A DNA stretch of 50,911 nucleotides from the NCBI GenBank assembly GCA_964565805.1, contig CAZMGH010000018.1:1-50911 (forward strand), in the 5' to 3' direction. Positions 42,800-50,829 of the stretch are shown here, piece after piece; within the stretch, counting starts at the first letter, position 1; each line of letters starts with the position of its first letter. Under the pieces are notes generated by a model. The model had not been told where the DNA came from and made no database searches. It saw nothing but the letters and a program-made list of their open reading frames with translations. The position numbers and the translations under genes were made by a program. Source of the stretch: Catenibacillus sp964565805. Its GTDB lineage: Bacteria; Bacillota; Clostridia; Lachnospirales; Lachnospiraceae.

Positions 42800-43267
42800 A
42801 TGGAAAATTTTGGTCTTATTTTTGCGCTTTTAGGTGCAGCATGCGCTACTTTATTCGCGGGCATTGGCTCTGCATACGGTGTAGGTATCGGCGGACGAGC
42901 CGCGGCGGGAGTTCTTTCAGAAAAGCCGGAACTGTTTGGAAAGGTGCTTATTATCCAGCTTTTACCGGGCACCCAGGGCATTTACGGGATGCTGGTGGCT
43001 TTTATTACTTTAAGCCGTATCGGTATTTTGGGCGGCAGCTCAGATCTGACCATGGAACAGGGGCTTTTATATCTTGTGGCCTGCCTCCCCATTGCATTTG
43101 TAGGGATGATCTCAGCGATTTATCAGGGCAAAGCTTCTGTAGCAGCTATTGGTATGATGGCAAAGCGGCCGGATACTTTTGGCAAGGCTATGCTCCTGCC
43201 GGCTATGGTGGAAACCTATGCCATCCTGGCCCTGCTCATTTCCCTTTTAGTTGTGTTTAATCTTTAA
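42800..43267 (+). CDS. ntpK: V-type ATPase subunit K (proteolipid ring)
   Basis: 155 residues, two fused helical hairpins (four membrane helices), the 16-kDa form. Forms the rotor ring. The residues that bind sodium in Enterococcus hirae NtpK (Leu61, Thr64, Gln65, Gln110, Glu139) have counterparts at identical spacing here: Leu55, Thr58, Gln59 in LLPGTQG, Gln109 in YQGK, and Glu138 in MVETYAIL. This suggests a sodium-translocating enzyme. Starts 3 bp after ntpI with AAAGGAGGAAGATTAG as ribosome site. Confidence 0.95.
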   Translation: MENFGLIFALLGAACATLFAGIGSAYGVGIGGRAAAGVLSEKPELFGKVLIIQLLPGTQGIYGMLVAFITLSRIGILGGSSDLTMEQGLLYLVACLPIAFVGMISAIYQGKASVAAIGMMAKRPDTFGKAMLLPAMVETYAILALLISLLVVFNL

Positions 43268-43286
43268 AGGAACCGGGAGGAGGACA

Positions 43287-43910
43287 ATGGCAGGAATCGA
43301 TCGTATTATCCAAAAGATACAGGAAGAGGCAGATCAGGAGATAAAACGCCAGGAAGTTTTGGCAGAAGGGAAAGTTAAAGAAATCCAAAAGGAATGTGAG
43401 GAAGCCTGCCAGAGGATCCTGCTGGATGCGAAAGATCGGGCAAGGCAGGAGGGGGATCTGTTTTTATCCAGGGAACATTCCAGAGCTTTGATGGAAGAAA
43501 AAAACCGGACCCTGGCCTATAAACAGGCGCTGATCAGTCAAACCCTGGAAAAGGCGCTTGAGCAGGTGTGCTCCTTAGAAGATAAGGCTTATTTTGGGCT
43601 GATCCTCTCCATGGTTTTAAAATTTGCAAGACCCGAGGACGGGGTGATCTGCTTTTCTCCAAAAGACTACGCCCGTTTGCCTGAGCATTTTCAGGAAGCT
43701 CTTGACCGGCAGACAAAAGATCTGGGAGGCAGTTTAAAAATCGGTACAAAGACACAGCCTATCCGGGGCGGTTTTGTCCTGATTTATGGGGGGATTGAAG
43801 AAAACTGTTCTTTTGGGGCCATCTTTCAGGCGGAGGATGAGTACCTGCGGGATCTTTTAAATCACTGCCTGTTTGACTCGGCGGATAAGGAGGCGGCCTA
43901 TGAAAAATGA
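43287..43910 (+). CDS. ntpE: V-type ATPase subunit E
   Basis: 207 residues. N-terminal coiled-coil half (charged, Glu/Lys/Gln-rich, to ~90) and a C-terminal globular half with GGFVLIYGGIEENCSF, typical of the peripheral-stalk subunit E. Start chosen at ATG 43287 after GGGAGGAGG. The stop overlaps the next gene by 11 bp. Confidence 0.88.
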   Translation: MAGIDRIIQKIQEEADQEIKRQEVLAEGKVKEIQKECEEACQRILLDAKDRARQEGDLFLSREHSRALMEEKNRTLAYKQALISQTLEKALEQVCSLEDKAYFGLILSMVLKFARPEDGVICFSPKDYARLPEHFQEALDRQTKDLGGSLKIGTKTQPIRGGFVLIYGGIEENCSFGAIFQAEDEYLRDLLNHCLFDSADKEAAYEK

Positions 43911-44874
43911 CTATATTTACGCAGCCGCCAGGATCCGGGTGTTGGAAACGGGACTTTTAAAACGGCAGGATCTGGATCAGCTGGTAGGGGCGCGGGATGT
44001 ATCCCAGGCTCTTTTACGGCTGACGGAACTTGGGTGGGGGCCGAGGGACAGGACCATGGCGCCGGAGTCTTTGCTTAAGGACCAGGAAGAACGTACTTGG
44101 GCCCTCGTCAATGAACTGCTGGCCGATCCGTCAGTGCTGGATCCCCTGAAATACCAGTATGACTATCACAACTTAAAGGCTGCCATAAAGCTTTGTTATA
44201 CAGGTTCCCCTCTTCCAAAAGAACGTTTTTTTATCTCCGGAGGCACTTTTCCCTGGAAAAAAATGGATCAATGCATCCGGGAAAAGGATTATGATGCCCT
44301 TCCGGAGCCTATAGCTAAGGCGGCAAGGGAGGCATTTGAAACTCTTTTGCATACTGGAGACGGCCAGTTATCAGACAGTATTATCGACCGGCACTTTCTT
44401 GAGGATTTTGACCGGGCCTGTCAGGAAAGCCCAGCCCGGGTATTAAGAGCATACGGGGAAGCGTTTACTGTATTTTCCGATCTTCGTATCGCCCTGAGAA
44501 GCTATAAGACTCAGCGGCCCATTTCTTTTTTAAACCAGGCCCTGGCAAAGTCAAAGGCGATTAATATTCAGGATCTGGCCCAGGCTGCCGTGAAGGGGCC
44601 GGAGCATATCGCCCAGGTGGCGGGGAGCACAAAGTTTTCATCTGCAGGTCCGGCCATCCGCGCCTCAGAGGCAGCCTTTGAAAAATGGTGTAGCGACACC
44701 ACCATAGCTTTGATCCGCCCTGAGCTGGCCGATTCATCCACTTTGGGACCGGTGATCGCCTATGTGCTGGCCCGGGAAAATGAAATCAAATACGTGCGTC
44801 TGATCCTGTCAGTAAAGCAGAATCAGCTGCCGGAAACGTTGATTTTAGAAAGGCTGGGTGATCTATATGTATAA
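43900..44874 (+). CDS. ntpC: V-type ATPase subunit C (AC39/d type)
   Basis: 324 residues of mostly helical sequence with repeated YxxAARIR and NEIKYVRLIL segments as in the AC39/subunit d family, the socket joining the central rotor to the membrane ring. Start ATG 43900 after AAGGAGG lying within ntpE. It overlaps the next gene by 8 bp. Confidence 0.88.
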   Translation: MKNDYIYAAARIRVLETGLLKRQDLDQLVGARDVSQALLRLTELGWGPRDRTMAPESLLKDQEERTWALVNELLADPSVLDPLKYQYDYHNLKAAIKLCYTGSPLPKERFFISGGTFPWKKMDQCIREKDYDALPEPIAKAAREAFETLLHTGDGQLSDSIIDRHFLEDFDRACQESPARVLRAYGEAFTVFSDLRIALRSYKTQRPISFLNQALAKSKAINIQDLAQAAVKGPEHIAQVAGSTKFSSAGPAIRASEAAFEKWCSDTTIALIRPELADSSTLGPVIAYVLARENEIKYVRLILSVKQNQLPETLILERLGDLYV

Positions 44875-45175
44875 GATCGCAGTAATGGGGGATTATGACA
44901 GCATTTACGGTTTTATGTCCCTGGGACTTTCTGTATTTCCCGTGAACACCCGGGAGGAAGGCCGGAAACAACTTTTAGAACTGGCACAGGAAGACTATGG
45001 GATCGTTTATATAACAGAAGCTTTGGCAGCCCAGCTTACGGAAGAAATCGCAGACTTTAAGGACCGAGCAACCCCTGCCCTGGTGCTTATTCCGGGGATT
45101 TCCGGTAATACAGGAAGGGGCATGGCCCTTATAAAGGAATTGGTAGAGCAGGCTGTTGGGGCGGATATTTTATAA
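44867..45175 (+). CDS. ntpG: V-type ATPase subunit F
   Basis: 102 residues, the small Rossmann-like subunit F (named NtpG in Enterococcus): MYKIAVMGDYDSIYGF at the N-terminus, YGIVYITEALA in the middle and PALVLIPGISG near the end are family hallmarks. It sits on the central rotor and influences ATPase activity. Start ATG 44867 overlaps the ntpC stop. A GC hairpin follows in the 63-bp gap to ntpA. Confidence 0.88.
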   Translation: MYKIAVMGDYDSIYGFMSLGLSVFPVNTREEGRKQLLELAQEDYGIVYITEALAAQLTEEIADFKDRATPALVLIPGISGNTGRGMALIKELVEQAVGADIL

Positions 45176-45185
45176 AGATACCGAA

Positions 45186-45202
45186 GGGGGGAGCGGCTCC
45201 CC
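45186..45202 (+). repeat. Intra-operon hairpin between subunits F and A
   Basis: GGGGAG and CTCCCC (about 45188-45202) form a short GC stem without a following T-run. It may pause or stabilise the operon mRNA ahead of the catalytic-subunit genes. Confidence 0.5.
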
Positions 45203-45238
45203 TAAGATTTATGATAAAGGCAGGTGACTTAAGGGAAC

Positions 45239-47038
45239 ATGAGCACAGGTTATATCAAAAAAGTCGCTGGTCCTCTGGTAATCGCCCAGGGGATGGCGGA
45301 CGCAAATATGTACGATGTGGTCCGGGTATCGGATCAGCGGCTTATGGGAGAAATTATTGAAATGCACAAAGACCAGGCGTCCATCCAGGTTTATGAGGAA
45401 ACGGCAGGCCTTGGACCGGGAGAAATCGTCACATCCACAGGGATGCCTTTAAGCGCGGAGCTTGGCCCCGGGCTTTTGGGCCGGATCTTTGACGGGATTT
45501 TGCGGCCTTTGGATGATATTATGAAAACGACCGGAAGCAATCTTTTAAAGCGGGGCGTAGATGTGCCTGCCCTGAACCGGGAAAAACATTGGCATTTTGT
45601 GCCCTCTGTGGAGCCGGGGACAAAAGTGGAGGCCGGGGATGTGATCGGCACGGTTCAGGAAACGCCGGTAGTGGTCCACAAGATCATGGTTCCTCCGGGA
45701 ATGGATGGGACGATCCTTTCGATTCAGGAAGGGGACTACACTGTAGAAGATAAGGTGGCCGCCCTGCAGTCCGGAGATGAGATTAAGGATTTGACTCTGA
45801 TGCAGAAATGGCCGGTGCGGTTTGGACGTCCCTATAAAAAGAAGCTGGCGCCTCAGATGCCTTTGACCACCGGACAGCGGGTCATTGATACCCTTTTTCC
45901 GATTGCCAAAGGCGGCGTGGCGGCAGTCCCTGGGCCCTTTGGTTCAGGGAAAACCGTGATCCAGCACCAGCTTGCCAAGTGGGCCCAGGCGGATATTGTG
46001 GTTTATATTGGCTGCGGAGAGCGGGGCAATGAAATGACAGACGTGCTTAATGAGTTTCCCCAGTTAAAAGACCCAAAAACCGGGTATTCCCTTATGGAGC
46101 GCACCGTGCTTATCGCCAACACCTCGGATATGCCGGTGGCTGCCCGGGAGGCGTCCATTTATACCGGGATCACTATTGCCGAGTATTTCCGGGACATGGG
46201 CTGCAGCGTGGCTCTTATGGCAGATTCCACATCCCGGTGGGCGGAGGCTTTGCGGGAAATGTCCGGCCGTCTTCAGGAAATGCCGGGTGAAGAAGGCTAT
46301 CCGGCTTATCTTGGAAGCCGTCTGGCCCAATTTTATGAGCGGGCCGGCCGGGTGATCGCCCTTGGAAGCGAAGGTCGGGAAGGAACTCTGTCCGCTATCG
46401 GCGCTGTATCCCCTCCCGGGGGCGATATTTCCGAGCCGGTTTCCCAGGCGACACTGCGCATTGTAAAAGTTTTCTGGAACCTGGATTCCAACCTGGCCTA
46501 TAAGCGCCATTTTCCGGCCATTAACTGGCTGACCAGCTATTCTTTGTATACAGACCGGCTTTCTGGATGGTATGAAGATCAGGTCCATCCCGATTGGATG
46601 ACTCTGCGGGGACAGATGATGCGCCTTTTACAGGATGAAGCCCAGCTTCAGGAAATCGTCCAGCTGGTGGGCATGGATGCCTTGTCAGCTCCCGATCGGT
46701 TAAAGCTAGAGGCTGCCCGGTCTATTCGCGAGGATTTCCTTCATCAAAATTCTTTCCATGACGTGGATACCTACACTTCCCTGGAAAAGCAGTATCTTAT
46801 GATGAAGCTGGTGCTTTCCTATTATGAGGTGTGTGAGAAGGCCTTAAAGGCCGGGGCAGATGTAGAGACGCTGTCCGGTCTTAAGGTGCGGGAGCAGATC
46901 GGTCGTTTTAAATATGTTTCAGAAGACCAGGTCAAAAATACTTTTGAAAAGATCTTAAAGGAACTGGAAGGAGAAGCGGCTCTGGCAGCAGGACCGGATA
47001 CAGGAAAGGAGGGGCAGCAGGATGCCGAAAGAATATAG
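45239..47038 (+). CDS. ntpA: V-type ATPase catalytic subunit A
   Basis: 599 residues, normal. P-loop GPFGSGKT at residues 232-239 (K238, T239), catalytic GERGNEM, the A-subunit-specific ~90-residue non-homologous insertion after ~110, and SRWAEALREMSGRLQEMPGEEGYPAYLGSRL. Hydrolyses or makes ATP at the A/B interface. Start ATG 45239 after TAAGGGAAC, with GCAGGTG further upstream. It overlaps ntpB by 17 bp. Confidence 0.96.
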   Translation: MSTGYIKKVAGPLVIAQGMADANMYDVVRVSDQRLMGEIIEMHKDQASIQVYEETAGLGPGEIVTSTGMPLSAELGPGLLGRIFDGILRPLDDIMKTTGSNLLKRGVDVPALNREKHWHFVPSVEPGTKVEAGDVIGTVQETPVVVHKIMVPPGMDGTILSIQEGDYTVEDKVAALQSGDEIKDLTLMQKWPVRFGRPYKKKLAPQMPLTTGQRVIDTLFPIAKGGVAAVPGPFGSGKTVIQHQLAKWAQADIVVYIGCGERGNEMTDVLNEFPQLKDPKTGYSLMERTVLIANTSDMPVAAREASIYTGITIAEYFRDMGCSVALMADSTSRWAEALREMSGRLQEMPGEEGYPAYLGSRLAQFYERAGRVIALGSEGREGTLSAIGAVSPPGGDISEPVSQATLRIVKVFWNLDSNLAYKRHFPAINWLTSYSLYTDRLSGWYEDQVHPDWMTLRGQMMRLLQDEAQLQEIVQLVGMDALSAPDRLKLEAARSIREDFLHQNSFHDVDTYTSLEKQYLMMKLVLSYYEVCEKALKAGADVETLSGLKVREQIGRFKYVSEDQVKNTFEKILKELEGEAALAAGPDTGKEGQQDAERI

Positions 47039-48401
47039 GACCATTCAGGAGGTGGCCGGGCCCCTGATGCTTGTTTCCGGCGTGGAGCATGTGACCTATG
47101 ATGAAATGGGGGAAATTATTTTAGCGGACGGGCAGACCCGCCGGTGCCGGGTCCTGGAGATAAACGGGACCAATGCGGTGGTGCAGCTTTTTGAAAATTC
47201 CGCCGGGATCAACCTGGCCAACAGCAAGGTGCGCTTCCTTGGCCACAGTATGCGCCTTGGGGTGTCGGAAGATATGCTGGGACGGGTTTTTGACGGCCTT
47301 GGCCGCCCGGCAGATGACGGGCCAAAGCTTCTGCCCACAGCCCGGATGGATATTAACGGCCTGGCCATGAATCCCGCAGCCCGAAGCTATCCGGAGGAAT
47401 TTATCCAGACCGGCATCTCTGCCATTGACGGCTTAAACACCCTTGTCCGGGGGCAGAAGCTGCCCATCTTTTCTGCCAGCGGACTTCCCCATGCCCAGCT
47501 GGCGGCCCAGATCGCCCGGCAGGCAAAGGTGCGGGGAACACAGGAGCCTTTTGCTGTTGTTTTTGCGGCCATGGGCATTACCTTTGAGGAGGCGGACTTT
47601 TTTATCCAAAGCTTCCGGGAAACCGGGGCCCTGGAGCGGACGGTCATGTTTGTCAACCTGGCCAACGACCCTCCAGTAGAGCGTATCTCTACCCCACGGA
47701 TGGCCTTGACTGCGGCGGAATTTCTTGCCTTTGAAAAGGATATGCATGTGCTGGTGATCATGACGGATATTACCAATTACGCTGATGCTCTCCGGGAAAT
47801 TTCCGCTGCCCGAAAGGAAGTCCCCGGGCGGCGGGGCTATCCGGGCTACATGTATACAGACCTGGCTACCATGTATGAGCGGGCCGGTCGGCAAAAGGGA
47901 AAGAAAGGTTCCATTACCCTGATCCCTATTTTAACCATGCCGGAGGATGATAAGACCCATCCTATTCCCGACCTGACCGGGTATATTACGGAAGGCCAGA
48001 TTATATTAAGCCGGGAGCTGTACCGGAAAAACATCGCGCCTCCCATTGACGTGCTTCCAAGCCTTTCCCGCTTAAAAGACAAAGGGATCGGTGAAAATAA
48101 GACACGGGCCGACCATGCCAGCACGATGAACCAGCTGTTTTCCGTCTATGCCCGGGGAAAGGAAGCCAAGGAGTTGATGGTCGTCCTTGGGGAGGCCGCC
48201 CTAACGGAAATGGATCGGCGATATGCCCGTTTTGCCGATGCCTTTGAGGAACAGTATATTTCCCAGGGATATTATATGAACCGAAGCATTGAGGAAACTT
48301 TGGATATTGGGTGGACGCTGCTGACCATGCTCCCCCGGTCAGAGCTGAAACGGATCGATGATAAATATCTGGATATGTACTATACAGGAGAGGAGGGGTG
48401 A
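47022..48401 (+). CDS. ntpB: V-type ATPase subunit B
   Basis: 459 residues. Homologous to A but without a P-loop (SASGLPHAQLAAQIARQA in its place), so it is the non-catalytic nucleotide-interface subunit. Contains TNYADALREISAARKEVPGRRGYPGYMYTDLA and the arginine-finger region typical of B subunits. Ribosome site AAAGGAGGGG lies inside ntpA. Its stop lies 2 bp before the ntpD start. Confidence 0.96.
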   Translation: MPKEYRTIQEVAGPLMLVSGVEHVTYDEMGEIILADGQTRRCRVLEINGTNAVVQLFENSAGINLANSKVRFLGHSMRLGVSEDMLGRVFDGLGRPADDGPKLLPTARMDINGLAMNPAARSYPEEFIQTGISAIDGLNTLVRGQKLPIFSASGLPHAQLAAQIARQAKVRGTQEPFAVVFAAMGITFEEADFFIQSFRETGALERTVMFVNLANDPPVERISTPRMALTAAEFLAFEKDMHVLVIMTDITNYADALREISAARKEVPGRRGYPGYMYTDLATMYERAGRQKGKKGSITLIPILTMPEDDKTHPIPDLTGYITEGQIILSRELYRKNIAPPIDVLPSLSRLKDKGIGENKTRADHASTMNQLFSVYARGKEAKELMVVLGEAALTEMDRRYARFADAFEEQYISQGYYMNRSIEETLDIGWTLLTMLPRSELKRIDDKYLDMYYTGEEG

Positions 48402-48403
48402 TC

Positions 48404-49075
48404 ATGGCTTCTGTACAGATCATTCCCACCCGCATGGAGCTGACCCGCCAGAAAAACAAGCTCGCCACAGCCCTTCGGGGCCACAAGCTGTTAAAAGATA
48501 AGCGGGATGAGCTGATGCGTCAGTTTCTGGACCTGGTCCGGGAAAACCGCAGGCTCAGGGAAAAGGTGGAGGCAGGGATTGCCGCCTCCAATAAGGACTT
48601 TGCCCTGGCCAAGGCCTCGGTTTCAGATCCGGTGATGAATACGGCCCTATTAGTGCCGAGGCAGGAGGTTTATCTGGATATAGAGACAAGAAATGTTATG
48701 AGTGTAGAGATCCCTCAATACCATACCACAACGAAAACAGCCAATGGGGGAGATATTTACAGCTATGGCTTTGCCTGCACCTCCTTTGAGCTGGACCGGG
48801 CCATTGGCGGACTTTCCGGACTGCTGCCGGATATGCTCCGCCTGGCCCAGGTGGAGAAGTCCGTTCAGCTTATGGCCTCAGAGATTGAAAAGACCCGGAG
48901 AAGGGTCAATGCCTTGGAGCATGTGATCATACCCCAGGCTCAGGAAAAGATCCGATACATTTCCATGAAGCTGGATGAAAATGAGCGCAGCACCCAGGCG
49001 CGGCTTATGAAAGTCCAGGATATGATGCTGGAGGCGGCCCGGCAGGAGAGGATCAAAGAAGAAAGCATCTCATGA
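48404..49075 (+). CDS. ntpD: V-type ATPase subunit D (central rotor shaft)
   Basis: 223 residues with two long helices (to ~65 and from ~135) forming the antiparallel coiled coil of the rotor shaft; MELTRQKNKLATALRGHKLLKDKRDEL is the subunit D signature region (seen in parts: RLKNKL-like and LLKDKRDEL). Start chosen at ATG 48404, after AGGAGGGG; the GTG at 48398 overlaps the site. Last gene of the operon. Confidence 0.93.
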   Translation: MASVQIIPTRMELTRQKNKLATALRGHKLLKDKRDELMRQFLDLVRENRRLREKVEAGIAASNKDFALAKASVSDPVMNTALLVPRQEVYLDIETRNVMSVEIPQYHTTTKTANGGDIYSYGFACTSFELDRAIGGLSGLLPDMLRLAQVEKSVQLMASEIEKTRRRVNALEHVIIPQAQEKIRYISMKLDENERSTQARLMKVQDMMLEAARQERIKEESIS

Positions 49076-49080
49076 ATCAG

Positions 49081-49119
49081 AGCAAAGCCCCAGCTCACGA
49101 AAAGCGCTGAGGCTTTGCT
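49081..49119 (+). terminator. Probable terminator of the V-type ATPase operon
   Basis: AGCAAAGCC (49081-49089) pairs with GGCTTTGCT (49111-49119), with an inner CAGC/GCTG pairing. The following sequence is only moderately T-rich. Confidence 0.6.
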
Positions 49120-49139
49120 GTTGTATGTTTGTTTATCTG

Positions 49140-49709
49140 TTATCTTATACGCTGAGCCAGGTTGCTGCAGAACTGCGCCATATATTCCACACTTTCTTTC
49201 ATGCCGTTTTTGAACCAATCAAGTAAAATCTTATTACACGCCCCTTCCAATGCAAGATTGTGGTAACGGTCATCCGCAGAGGTTGATGGCCAAATCATTT
49301 CCGCTAAAGGCTCTGGGTAAATCAATTCCGGGAAAATTTGCTGTATGTTTGCCTGCAGCAATAGACGAATGCTTTTTTTATTCTTTTTAACTGCCGAAAA
49401 TATGCCAAAGAAAAACGAAAAACTTCCTTCCTTCCCCCCTTCTGTAATCGCATATTCTTTAAAACTTCTGAATGCTTCCTCGCAGATTTCTTTTACAACA
49501 TCTTCCTTTGAAGAGTAATTTCGATAAAAAGCAGAGCGTGAAATTCCTGAACGAGTAATAACTTCGCTGACAGTGATTTTTTCAAAGGACTTTTTTGTCA
49601 TCAGATCGATCAACGCAGTCTGTATACATTCCTTTGTAAGTTTATGAGACTCTTCATTAGAAAGCCTTAAAATATTTCGTTTTTCTAATTCTGTTTTATA
49701 TTCCTCCAT
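49140..49709 (-). CDS. TetR-family transcriptional regulator
   Basis: 189 residues. N-terminal TetR helix-turn-helix at ~25-70 (LMTKKSFEKITVSEVITRSGISRSAFYRNYSSKEDVV) and a C-terminal all-helical ligand/dimer domain. ATG 49709 follows CCAGGAGG. It is divergent from the zinc-ribbon gene; the shared region has overlapping promoters and a perfect palindrome, so it likely controls both itself and that operon. Ligand unknown. Confidence 0.92.
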   Translation of the reverse strand: MEEYKTELEKRNILRLSNEESHKLTKECIQTALIDLMTKKSFEKITVSEVITRSGISRSAFYRNYSSKEDVVKEICEEAFRSFKEYAITEGGKEGSFSFFFGIFSAVKKNKKSIRLLLQANIQQIFPELIYPEPLAEMIWPSTSADDRYHNLALEGACNKILLDWFKNGMKESVEYMAQFCSNLAQRIR

Positions 49710-49722
49710 AAAAACCTCCTGG

Positions 49723-49758
49723 CGGACAGAACAAAACAGGCTGATTTTGTTCTGTCCG
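49723..49758. repeat. 14-bp perfect inverted repeat in the tetR leader
   Basis: CGGACAGAACAAAA (49723-49736) and its exact complement (49745-49758) around the loop CAGGCTGA. It lies in the predicted tetR 5' leader, a few bases before its ribosome site. It may be a second operator or an RNA hairpin affecting tetR translation. Confidence 0.8.
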
Positions 49759-49770
49759 TACGTGTTTGTC

Positions 49771-49799
49771 TTGATATATTTGTAAAACTATGATATGAT
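49771..49799 (+). promoter_or_regulatory. Promoter of the zinc-ribbon/acidic-repeat operon
   Basis: TTGATA (49771-49776), 17 bp, TATGAT (49794-49799). Its -10 overlaps the -10 of the divergent tetR promoter. Confidence 0.75.
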
Positions 49800-49827
49800 A
49801 ATACCGGCAATACATATGTATTGTCAA
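49798..49827 (-). promoter_or_regulatory. Promoter of the tetR gene
   Basis: On the minus strand TTGACA (49822-49827), 18 bp, TATTAT (49798-49803). The leader would be about 80 bases. Confidence 0.7.
49808..49823. promoter_or_regulatory. Putative TetR operator
   Basis: CAATACATATGTATTG is a perfect 16-bp palindrome lying in the spacer of the tetR promoter and just downstream of the -10 of the divergent promoter, so one bound dimer could block both. Confidence 0.7.
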
Positions 49828-49901
49828 TATAAGTATATCGCACGAAATCAAAATTGTCAAATAATACGGCAACAAAACTGATTAGGAAAGGAGTGCTTGA
49901 A

Positions 49902-50195
49902 ATGGCAGTTTATTGTACGAATTGCGGTGCAACTATAGACGAAGGAGCAAAATTTTGCCCTCAGTGCGGCGCCTCATTGACTGGCAGTGCTGGCAACGGC
50001 AAGAAAGAGTGGTCGGATACAGCTAAAACGGCAGCTGCTGTAGGCGGCGCTGTTCTTGGCGCGTCCGCGCTGAGCAGCCTTGTTAGAAGAATGACGCACA
50101 GGAGAAGACCACCTTATGGTGCGCCTCCGATGGGCGGCCCTGGCCACGGACACGGCCCTGGCCACGGACACGGCCCAGGACCGGGAATGCGTTAA
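49902..50195 (+). CDS. Zinc-ribbon protein with Gly/His/Pro-rich tail
   Basis: 97 residues. N-terminal zinc ribbon with two CxxC pairs (YCTNCG and FCPQCG, residues 4-23), a Ser/Gly/Lys linker, a small Ala/Gly/Val-rich helix (~43-60, possibly membrane-associated), an Arg/His-rich patch (RRMTHRRRPP) and a tail built from repeated GHGHGPGHGHGPG. The tail could bind Ni, Zn or Cu. Start chosen at ATG 49902 after AAAGGAG; the upstream in-frame codon lies in the promoter leader. Probably co-transcribed with the acidic-repeat gene 104 bp downstream. Function unknown. Confidence 0.82.
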   Translation: MAVYCTNCGATIDEGAKFCPQCGASLTGSAGNGKKEWSDTAKTAAAVGGAVLGASALSSLVRRMTHRRRPPYGAPPMGGPGHGHGPGHGHGPGPGMR

Positions 50196-50299
50196 CCGGT
50201 CAAAGGTCCGCAGCAGGCTACGGGACGTCAAAGTTTTAAAACCACAAGAAAATCCACCAATATCAAGAGAGAACCACTAACGAAACGGAGGAACGTAAA

Positions 50300-50740
50300 A
50301 TGGGAACATTGCGTAAAGTGAAAAATAAGATGAAACGAGATAAAGACTTGCGGAGGACCTTGGTTCGCAGCGCAAAAGATGAAATTTTGATCGACATTGA
50401 CGGGGATGGAATGCCGGATATTGCTCTTATGGATTCCACAGGTGACGGAAACATCGACACGTTGGCAGTCAATTTGACGGATGACGATGAATTTAATCTT
50501 TACTTCCATGATTCAGACGGAAACAACCTGCCGGACATGGTCTTGCTTGACAGCGAAGGTGACGGAAACGTTGAAATCCTTGGCGTTGGCCCGGAAGTGG
50601 AAACCAGGATGATCATGGTCGCCCACGCTATCTTTGCAATGATGGATCTGGGGGATTATATCGCCGAGAAACTGGATCAGTCTTTTGATGAGATGCAAAA
50701 CGCGCTGGAAGATGCGAGAAAAATCTTAAAGAAAATGTAA
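50300..50740 (+). CDS. Acidic DxDGDG-repeat protein of unknown function
   Basis: 146 residues. A basic N-terminus (~1-25, many Lys/Arg) precedes two repeats at about 32-57 and 71-96, each with a DxDGDGxPD-type loop, an L/M-D spacer and a second GDGN loop (DIDGDGMPD, STGDGNID; DSDGNNLPD, SEGDGNVE). Such loops resemble EF-hand, dockerin or thrombospondin-3 calcium sites. The C-terminal ~45 residues are helical. There is no signal peptide, so it is predicted cytosolic, unusual for this repeat type. Start ATG 50300 after CGGAGGAAC. I do not recognise the family. Confidence 0.75.
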   Translation: MGTLRKVKNKMKRDKDLRRTLVRSAKDEILIDIDGDGMPDIALMDSTGDGNIDTLAVNLTDDDEFNLYFHDSDGNNLPDMVLLDSEGDGNVEILGVGPEVETRMIMVAHAIFAMMDLGDYIAEKLDQSFDEMQNALEDARKILKKM

Positions 50741-50747
50741 TTTTTTT

Positions 50748-50785
50748 AAAGGACGGACGACAGCAATGTAATCGTCCGTCCTTTT
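50748..50785 (+). terminator. Terminator after the acidic-repeat gene
   Basis: AAAGGACGGACGA (to 50760) pairs with TCGTCCGTCC (50772-50781) plus TTT, an 11-nt loop and a T-run. Confidence 0.92.
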
Positions 50786-50829
50786 ATTCTTTCCCCAAAA
50801 TTGAGTAACAAATTGCGATGGTATAGGAG

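Noticed and set aside
46064..47894. Several minus-strand ORFs of 90-174 codons
   Set aside because: Antisense shadows of ntpA and ntpB, produced by biased codon use in those genes.
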